Positions 59,165 to 64,000 of a DNA stretch of 64,000 nucleotides are shown in pieces. A model generated the notes under the pieces. The model searched no databases, was not told where the DNA came from, and worked only from the letters and a program-made list of their open reading frames with translations. Position numbers and translations under genes: made by a program. The stretch is from Actinernus sp. WN-2022. Its lineage: Eukaryota; Cnidaria; Anthozoa; Actiniaria; Actinernidae. The stretch covers positions 12,918,269-12,982,268 of the forward strand of contig JAOWCC010000655.1 in assembly GCA_030867875.1 (NCBI GenBank). The letters are read 5' to 3'. The number at the start of each line of letters is the position of its first letter. Position 1 is the stretch's first letter.

Positions 59165-59584
59165 CTACAGCAAGCGACCTATGCCGAAACCGAGGTGGAG
59201 CCAGGGGAAATCGCCATATGTCCGTTTACTACATCCTCTCACTACTACTAAACCGAAGCTGGGTCCCTCATACCCCTTTGAGAAGAGAGCAACGTACGTG
59301 GGGAATAGACCCGCGTCCTTGCTTAGTGGTTTGTTCGGGCAAACCACCACCTTGTGAATGGTGTAGAATTTATCCATATCAAGGTTTTGAAGTTCTAGAT
59401 TTTTTAAGTAGAATCTAATGTTGTCGGCATCGAACCCACCGTCTATAAACTTTGCTTCTGGATCTAACTCACTTATAAGCGAAGCAGTACAATATGAAAT
59501 AGGAGATTCGAAGGCTAGTAAAGCGTTAGTGGTGACGAAGTTTCCACTTCCTTTAACCCTCACATTAACTCGTACGGTTTCCAT
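59165..59584 (-). CDS. Unknown 139-aa protein of the viral block
   Basis: An uninterrupted frame starting METVRVNVRVKGSGN at 59584. It has a mixed beta-type pattern and ends DFPWLHLGFGIGRLL. No family recognised. An AT-rich TATTTATATACATATG lies about 30-45 bp upstream, in line with TATA-like boxes upstream of other genes of this block. It lies directly upstream of the integrase on the same strand, with only 62 bp between. Its position suggests an element protein; a structural role is possible but not shown. Confidence 0.6.
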   Translation of the reverse strand: METVRVNVRVKGSGNFVTTNALLAFESPISYCTASLISELDPEAKFIDGGFDADNIRFYLKNLELQNLDMDKFYTIHKVVVCPNKPLSKDAGLFPTYVALFSKGYEGPSFGLVVVRGCSKRTYGDFPWLHLGFGIGRLL

Positions 59585-59730
59585 TTTCGTCGAAAGTTGC
59601 TACTGATACATATGTATATAAATAGCTTCAAATGGATGCAGAAAACCAACTTTATGCTATATCTAGTAGTAATCTAGTAACCTCGTCAAACTTCAACGAG
59701 TAGAAAAAAGCTCGTTTTTAAAAAGTATAG

Positions 59731-59967
59731 CTATAGCCAGCGACTAGCAGCATAGCCAGCGACTAGCATTCCACCCCCAACGTAGACCAACTCACCCGTC
59801 TTCTGTGCACCCGAAGGTCGATAGTAGTCTGATAAGCGAGGTTTCTTCATTGCTTTGATTCGTTTCAGTGTCTGGCGTAACTTGTCGGATTGCACGAAAG
59901 CGTGGTTGGTGTCGTTTTGCAAGTAGTGTATAAACTGAAGGGACTGGCGCAGCATCAACGCGCTCAA
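59731..59967 (-). CDS. Short protein with C-terminal membrane segment, N-terminus in hairpin 2
   Basis: The frame reads basic and polar sequence (KLRQTLKRIKAMKKPRLSDY), then GELVYVGGGMLVAGYAASRW, a likely transmembrane or amphipathic tail. The first ~16 codons (MSALMLRQSLQFIHYL) are read from the left arm of hairpin 2, which starts at 59922. Either the hairpin provides the start, or an older, longer gene was cut by it and this is its C-terminal piece. No family recognised. Confidence 0.4.
   Translation of the reverse strand: MSALMLRQSLQFIHYLQNDTNHAFVQSDKLRQTLKRIKAMKKPRLSDYYRPSGAQKTGELVYVGGGMLVAGYAASRWL
59735..59772 (+). repeat. 19 bp tandem duplication
   Basis: CATAGCCAGCGACTAGCA occurs twice in a row inside the 3' end of the short membrane-tail frame. 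Confidence 0.8.
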
Positions 59968-60199
59968 TTATATGCCAATTTTCTAACCCCTCACCCTCGC
60001 CGCATTTGTTTGGACTTTGTAGACCACAATATGCCCAAAATCCCAACTTATTATCTATTGAGTACCCTAGATGTTGTAATTTTGGGCATTTTGTGGTCTA
60101 CAAAGTCCAAACAAATACGTCGTGGGTTCGTGGCCAGAAAATTGACATATAATTGAACGCGTTGATACTGCGACCAGTCCCCTCAGTTTATACGCTACT
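59922..60199 (+). promoter_or_regulatory. Large hairpin 2, upstream of the F-box/ankyrin gene
   Basis: Arms of about 118 nt pair at roughly 90 percent. The left arm starts AGTAGTGTATAAACTGAAGG and the right arm ends TCAGTTTATACGCTACT. The most perfect part is TTTGGACTTTGTAGACCACA with its complement. The loop at about 60041-60081 is the same as in hairpin 1 apart from one base (CCCAACTTATTATCTATTGA, then AGTACCCTAGATGTTGTAAT). The weakly paired C-rich section recurs (59985-60005). The F-box/ankyrin ATG lies 66 bp downstream. Confidence 0.85.
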
Positions 60200-60265
60200 A
60201 TAGTACGTTACCATATTTTGATACCCTATTAGAGGAAGGTATCATAGCTACTATATCAAAAAACT
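60200..60265 (+). promoter_or_regulatory. Leader between hairpin 2 and F-box/ankyrin start
   Basis: ATAGTACG, ATATTTTGATA and CCCTATTAGAGGAAGG match the leader after hairpin 1. It ends AAAACTATGG at the start codon. Confidence 0.6.
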
Positions 60266-60892
60266 ATGGCTAACATAGTATTCCTCCCCATAGAAACCTT
60301 GACTAAGATCGTAGAGTATGCAGGCCCTACATCATTTGCAAGCATTGCTTTGACTTCAAAACGTCTAAACGATGCAGCATCCCTAGCGCGCTACAAAAAC
60401 GTAGGTCAAGAGTTCCGTAATCGAGTACTCATTTCTGGTCTTAGGTCTACTCGTAACGATAACGAGCGAAACAATTTGGCTAGGACTTTCGGCATTTCCG
60501 CAGACGGCGACGACGATAGTTTTACACTAGTCGTCTATGCCAGTGCAAATGGTCATCTCGATGTTGTTAAGTGGCTCGTTAACCACCTCCAGTTCGCTAT
60601 AGATAACGAGCCTACTGGTTATTGGGCTCTAAGCCGTGCCTGTGCGAATGGCCATCTCGATGTTGTTAAGTGGCTCGTTAATCACCTCCAGCGCACCATA
60701 GAGGACAACGACATTTACTTTGTTCTACAAGATGCCTGTGAAAATGGCCATCTCGATGTCGTTAAGTTGCTCGTTAATCACCCCAAGCTCACCATAGAAG
60801 ACGACGACGACATTTATTTTGCTATACAAGATGCCTGTGTGAATGGCCATCTCGATGTAGTTAAGTGGCTCAAAAAACACCTCAAAATCTAG
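60266..60892 (+). CDS. F-box-like / ankyrin-repeat protein, giant-virus style
   Basis: An intact 208-aa frame. Residues 6-40 (LPIETLTKIVEYAG, SFASIALTSKRLNDAA) look like an F-box, which would bind Skp1 of an SCF ubiquitin ligase. From about residue 85 there are four ankyrin-type units with NGHLDVVKWLVNH at 95, 128, 160 and 193 (spacing 32-33). This repeat wording is typical of ankyrin proteins of mimivirus-like giant viruses and some amoebal genomes. At DNA level the repeats share long near-identical stretches (ATGGCCATCTCGATGT), implying recent internal duplication. It starts 66 bp after hairpin 2 and overlaps the convergent TFIIB-like gene by 11 bp. A role in redirecting host protein turnover is inferred only. 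Confidence 0.8.
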   Translation: MANIVFLPIETLTKIVEYAGPTSFASIALTSKRLNDAASLARYKNVGQEFRNRVLISGLRSTRNDNERNNLARTFGISADGDDDSFTLVVYASANGHLDVVKWLVNHLQFAIDNEPTGYWALSRACANGHLDVVKWLVNHLQRTIEDNDIYFVLQDACENGHLDVVKLLVNHPKLTIEDDDDIYFAIQDACVNGHLDVVKWLKKHLKI

Positions 60893-61817
60893 TTAGACCG
60901 TGTTTCGTATAAATGGGCTCGAAGTAGGAATTGTAAGCAAGTAACTTATTGCGAAAACGCGTGATCGAGGCCTTATGTGCACCACACCGTTTTATAACGT
61001 CATTAAGAGACATGCGTGATCCCGAACGTCGTAGCACCTCGTAGCTTACCCCAACGACTTTAGTTCGAATTATGGAACTGACACCTATCTTCTTTTCTAT
61101 TGCCATATCAACGATCTCATAGACCATTTGTTGGATATTTTTAAATACTCCCCCGGGATCGAGTTTAGCAAAGGTCGTTATGATGTGGGGAGTTACGAGA
61201 TCGACATTTACATCTATATCGATCTTACCATCAGCATGTAACGATCGTAGAAAGTCATTACCGCGATAGATGCGTTTGTTATTTAGTTGTACGAAATTAG
61301 CAACCTCGCCCTTAGAGCGAACGAACCCACATTGTATACACACATGGTAAAGTAGCGCAGCCAGAATAATTCTCTTAGATCGGCCACGCATAGGACAAAC
61401 TTTCTTTGCTTGGATGAATGCGTCGGCCACGATTCCTAATACGTTCGTGGGAAACGATAGGTCATAATTGTGTTTATAAGCAGTGTTGTATGCTTGTAGT
61501 TCTCGCATAATTGTTTGTCGTTGCGATTTTTGGTTATCCCATTTCTTTGGGTTCGTACGGTCTAGATCATGTTGATACTGAGAGCTATCTGGACCTACTA
61601 TACGCAGTCGAGTAGTAACATTAATCGTTTCTTCACACAATTCGGTCTCGGAAACGAACCCGCATGTGGGACAAACTAATTCCGTTCCTTGCGCCTTCAT
61701 CGAACAGAGACACTCGGAACATGTTTCCCTAGGGTTAAGACGTACATGTAACTGTGGAGGGTTGATACGTAGACTTGCACAAATTTCGGGACCAAGCAAT
61801 TTAAGAAGATCGTCCAT
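60882..61817 (-). CDS. TFIIB-like transcription initiation factor
   Basis: An intact 311-aa frame. The N-terminal zinc ribbon has Cys33/Cys36 and Cys49/Cys52 (TCSECLC ... LVCPTCGF). Two cyclin-fold-like repeats follow: the first around residues 165-215 (RGRSKRIILAALLYHVCIQC, then GFVRSKGEVANFVQL), the second around 255-300 (VVGVSYEVLRRSG, RMSLNDVIKRCGAHKASITR). This layout is that of TFIIB and its homologues in large DNA viruses, which recruit RNA polymerase to promoters. The upstream region contains CTACTATATACG about 10-20 bp before the ATG, similar to AT-rich boxes at neighbouring genes. A poxvirus VLTF3-type factor also has a zinc ribbon, but the cyclin-like repeats favour TFIIB. I do not know this gene as a standard member of metazoan Mavericks. 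Confidence 0.82.
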   Translation of the reverse strand: MDDLLKLLGPEICASLRINPPQLHVRLNPRETCSECLCSMKAQGTELVCPTCGFVSETELCEETINVTTRLRIVGPDSSQYQHDLDRTNPKKWDNQKSQRQTIMRELQAYNTAYKHNYDLSFPTNVLGIVADAFIQAKKVCPMRGRSKRIILAALLYHVCIQCGFVRSKGEVANFVQLNNKRIYRGNDFLRSLHADGKIDIDVNVDLVTPHIITTFAKLDPGGVFKNIQQMVYEIVDMAIEKKIGVSSIIRTKVVGVSYEVLRRSGSRMSLNDVIKRCGAHKASITRFRNKLLAYNSYFEPIYTKHGLTRF

Positions 61818-61938
61818 ACTAGCGGCGTATATAGTAGGTTTATCTATCGTTTAATTGCTAACAACAACAAAAAAAAAATGAAGAGAGAGGCAGTTACCAG
61901 TTTCCCTTCATTCCTTTTTTTCGTATTGCTATTTCTAA
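61818..61938. promoter_or_regulatory. Intergenic region with TATA-like box
   Basis: On the minus strand CTACTATATACG lies just upstream of the TFIIB-like start. A(10) and T-rich tracts near 61871 and 61915 may mark the promoter and the end of the next gene. Confidence 0.4.
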
Positions 61939-62328
61939 TTACTCCAACTCTTCTAATAAGCACACCACATCGTCTCTAAGAATCTCGCAGCCCTCCAATT
62001 TCGCCGTCAATTCATCTACATTATCTCTAGGAATCCTATAGTCCTTCAATTCCACTTTATGGTCCTTCAATTCCGCCAATACATTCGAGAAGCAATCCTT
62101 GGGTTTGCATATCAAATCACGGTATTTCTTCTCGCGTTTACGGCGTTGAGGTGCACCGTAACTCGTACGGCATCCTCTACCGCACTTCGAACATGGGACG
62201 AATGGGACGCATCCTTTTCGTATCTGAAAGTTATGTTGAGCGCAGTACTCTGATATCTTAGAACGCTTCCTTACGCAATTCGTGTCCTTTCCTCGCATCA
62301 ACCAAATACAAGTTACCATCTCAGCCAT
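61939..62328 (-). CDS. Small Cys/His zinc-binding protein
   Basis: An intact 129-aa frame. The first half has TCIWLMRGKDTNCVRKRS and SEYCAQH, a C-x10-C-x10-C-x2-H pattern. This resembles the short zinc motifs common in proteins of giant viruses and Polinton-like elements. A second cluster, CVPFVPCSKCGRGC, follows around residue 40. The second half is basic and then rich in Glu, Leu and Asp, likely helical (KDHKVELKDYRI, ILRDDVVCLLEELE). TATATATC lies about 10 bp upstream of the ATG. Nucleic-acid binding is a reasonable guess; the exact function is unknown. Confidence 0.7.
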   Translation of the reverse strand: MAEMVTCIWLMRGKDTNCVRKRSKISEYCAQHNFQIRKGCVPFVPCSKCGRGCRTSYGAPQRRKREKKYRDLICKPKDCFSNVLAELKDHKVELKDYRIPRDNVDELTAKLEGCEILRDDVVCLLEELE

Positions 62329-62440
62329 CGTGTGATATATACCTAATGCTAGCTTATCTCTAATTGCTGTTTGAATGGGATAATGAGTTGGGTCAATAAA
62401 ACAACTTCAACGTTCTGTGTTACACAAATAGTTTTTATTG

Positions 62441-62540
62441 TATATTGAATTACCAAACCGGTCCTTGCCGGACCGCTATTTTACATAATTTATATTGAAT
62501 TACCAAACCGGTCCTTGCCGGACCGCTATTTTACATAATT
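62441..62540. repeat. Exact 50 bp tandem duplication carrying a GC hairpin
   Basis: Two identical 50 bp units, each with CGGTCC TTGCC GGACCG (6 bp stem) followed by TATTTT. They lie between the zinc-protein gene and the frame-broken gene downstream, so the hairpin could act as a terminator or mRNA end signal. Confidence 0.85.
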
Positions 62541-62668
62541 ACTTCCAAAGAATTTCGTATCAGCCGTTTACGTTTTAAACATCGAAATTCATCTCTAGAA
62601 AATTTCAAAACATACTATTACTCATGTAAAAAGGACAAGGAACACGATAGAAACATTTTTAAAATGAT
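62541..62668. other. Short non-coding spacer
   Basis: No frame or motif seen. Confidence 0.5.
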
Positions 62669-63172
62669 TCACCCACTGCGAAAGAAGATATTCCACTCCG
62701 CCGTACATCCTACATTTGCGACACCTTTTTTCTGGTTAACTTCGAGGGCCTTAGAAAGTTGATCGATGCTTTCAAAGCAGTCTATGTTAGTCTCTGTTTT
62801 CACGTCTTCATCGATTCCTGCGAAGTCCATTTGACGCTCGGTGTTTAAGCTTTCACCTCTTCGAGGGGCGTTTTGGTTGGTCTTTTCCTCGTTGTCAGTC
62901 GGTCGATCGCGAGTTCTTGTCCAATTAGTTCCAGGTAAGTCTCAGCAATACTTGGAATGAATTCTTCTACGTACATTTAGCCTTTCCCGTGTCTATGAAC
63001 TCCCCAACTTGACCAAGAACGCCATTTAAGTCTCTAACGAGCGCGAGAAACCTTCCGTGTTCCATGGGTAAACGACAATGTCGATATATAGTGATGAGTC
63101 ATGCCTCGTGTTGAAACTGATCTCTATTGTGTCATCAATACCACCTGCGTGCCGGCAGAAATTTACATATGA
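62669..63172 (-). pseudogene. Viral-block gene of ~165 aa split over four frames
   Basis: Four short open segments follow each other on the minus strand with frame shifts at their overlaps. They are 63172-63026 (SYVNFCRHAGGIDDTIEISF ...), 63065-62967 (MEHGRFLALVRDLNGVLGQV ...), 62976-62845 (MYVEEFIPSIAETYLELIGQ ...) and a frame entering before 62830 and ending at 62669 (MDFAGIDEDVKTETNIDCFE ...). Each segment has protein-like composition and picks up where the previous one loses it, which points to one gene with three frameshifts. No family recognised. Sequencing indels are an alternative cause. Confidence 0.5.
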
Positions 63173-63327
63173 CTAGATGTTAGAATTAATTTATACGATT
63201 TTTTGTAAAGCTAAAATGAAACCCACGCTCGCTTTTATGGTAGGATATTTCTATTTTCATCCCACTAGACTGCCAAGTTTTGCTCTCATCTCCTTTCTGA
63301 TCTCGGAGCGAAGTTCTTCTACACTTT
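63173..63327. other. Spacer or lost start of the frame-broken gene
   Basis: No clear minus-strand frame continues into it. Confidence 0.4.
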
Positions 63328-63882
63328 TTAACCCTCCTTCTCGCCTGTTTTTTGCCGTATTCCTAGCTTAAGGTCTTCATATTTGTCTTTTTCACCAATG
63401 ATGCCTACGAACTCGGTGTTTGAAATGTTACCGTCGGCTAAAGCTTTCGAAACTTTAGCTTCCACGGAATTGGCCTTAGCCTTTGCCAACATAACGGTCT
63501 TTTCGTGCTTCGAAACGTGAACCCCTAGTTTCTTACTGACAACGGCCATCAAAGCCGAAGTAACGGCACAAAGGATTCCCACTGATCCCAAAGGAAGCCC
63601 AACAAACAAACCTACTCCTGTCAACGACGTGCCTAGAGCAGCTGCAGACAAAACACCACTCAGGCTACCTGTGGCCACAGCAACCCCGTGAACAATACCA
63701 CGCACTCGGGTATATTTTTTACGAACTACTTCGTAGTGCTTTGCCTGCTGTTCGAGTTCGGCAAGCGTATCACATACTTTCTGCAGTCTAAAGCTCGATC
63801 CATTATCGCTAAGTTCCTTTATAGCTCCTGATGGATAGATAACTGGTGCTGTTGGAAAAGGTCGAATTGAATCGCCATCCAT
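63328..63882 (-). CDS. Hydrophobic hairpin membrane protein of Maverick-type elements
   Basis: An intact 184-aa frame starting MDGDSIRPFPTAPVIYP. A helical region around residues 30-62 (CDTLAELEQQAKHYEVV) leads into a Gly/Ala/Val-rich stretch at about 66-118 (SLSGVLSAAALGTSLTG, VGLFVGLPLGSVGILCAV) that could form one or two membrane helices. A charged helical tail follows (KLGVHVSKHEKTVMLAKAKA, SNTEFVGIIGEKDKYEDL). Proteins with this layout recur in invertebrate Maverick/adintovirus-like elements; their role is not established, and a virion or membrane-associated role is likely. TATAATATG lies just upstream of the ATG. Confidence 0.7.
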   Translation of the reverse strand: MDGDSIRPFPTAPVIYPSGAIKELSDNGSSFRLQKVCDTLAELEQQAKHYEVVRKKYTRVRGIVHGVAVATGSLSGVLSAAALGTSLTGVGLFVGLPLGSVGILCAVTSALMAVVSKKLGVHVSKHEKTVMLAKAKANSVEAKVSKALADGNISNTEFVGIIGEKDKYEDLKLGIRQKTGEKEG

Positions 63883-63901
63883 CGCATATTATACATATGA
63901 C

Positions 63902-64000
63902 TTACTCAATCTTCAATACGTATCGTATAGGTCGACCACGAAAGTCTACCACATTGTCTTCATCATCGCGAATTGTCAGACGAAGGCTGTTTCGCATTGT
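63902..64000 (-). CDS. C-terminal end of a viral-block gene running off the window
   Basis: The last 32 codons read MRNSLRLTIRDDEDNVVDFR then GRPIRYVLKIE and stop at 63902. Short C-termini of this style (an ordered beta-type ending in xRPIxxxLxI) are familiar from minor structural proteins of Maverick-like elements, so a capsid-associated protein is possible. The rest lies outside the window. Confidence 0.45.
   Translation of the reverse strand, partial: TMRNSLRLTIRDDEDNVVDFRGRPIRYVLKIE

Noticed and set aside
59792..60046. 84-aa minus-strand frame overlapping hairpin 2
   Set aside because: Out of frame with the membrane-tail protein and read mostly from hairpin sequence; likely chance.
60266..60892. 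Host ankyrin gene unrelated to the virus block
   Set aside because: It has the same hairpin/leader arrangement as the polymerase gene, overlaps the TFIIB-like gene and has no introns, so it fits the viral block better.

Overview
The window looks like metazoan nuclear DNA, most likely from a cnidarian such as a coral or sea anemone. It is AT-rich and gene-poor, and it is packed with non-LTR retrotransposon fossils, fold-back elements and small inverted-repeat transposons. The one clear host coding exon is a PDGF/VEGF-type cystine-knot factor. The right end holds a virus-like block of the Maverick/Polinton/adintovirus kind, which is common in invertebrate genomes. Species assignment is inference; nothing in the window fixes it.

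Layout. 1-7 kb: a decayed Ty3/Gypsy fragment, LINE tails, a 1.56 kb inverted-repeat element rich in TGACGTCA, and a 190 bp hairpin. 7.06-20.38 kb: a 13.3 kb CACTG-ended transposon shell inserted into one of two tandem copies of a LINE ORF1 fragment. It carries nested younger elements, including a 6.35 kb long-inverted-repeat element whose arms are arrays of TGATCA palindromes. 20.7-29.6 kb: a 2.5 kb block present twice in direct orientation (20724-23290 and 27037-29575). Each copy holds a 132 bp Ser/Thr-rich exon with splice sites, and a LINE sits between them. 29.6-49.8 kb: no convincing genes; a tyrosine-recombinase fossil, many fold-backs, minisatellites and a near-full-length minus-strand LINE. 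49.8-50.3 kb: the PDGF/VEGF-like exon. 51.6-51.8 kb: a near-perfect palindrome with a hammerhead-like core. 52.6-54.1 kb: a LINE cut off abruptly at 54095.

54095-64000 (continuing off the right edge) is the virus-like region. It carries a protein-primed family B DNA polymerase broken by several frameshifts, a convergent retroviral-type DDE integrase (one frameshift), an unknown 139-aa protein, a short protein with a membrane tail, an intact F-box/ankyrin gene, an intact TFIIB-like transcription factor, a Cys-rich zinc-binding protein, a frame-broken gene, a hydrophobic hairpin protein and the end of another gene. Genes are compact and meet tail to tail with overlaps of about 10 bp.

The most unusual structure is a pair of 260-280 bp hairpins (54095-54353 and 59922-60199). 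Each lies about 60 bp upstream of a plus-strand gene, the polymerase and the F-box/ankyrin gene. The loop and outer tips are almost identical between the two, but long stretches of the stems differ in sequence while staying self-complementary. This suggests a conserved structured element (promoter, replication origin or terminus) rather than a plain repeat.

How the genes would work together is inferred from families: polymerase and integrase for element replication and insertion, TFIIB-like and zinc proteins for element transcription, F-box/ankyrin for host ubiquitin-pathway contact, and hydrophobic and capsid-type proteins for particles. The replication genes are visibly dead while several accessory genes remain open.
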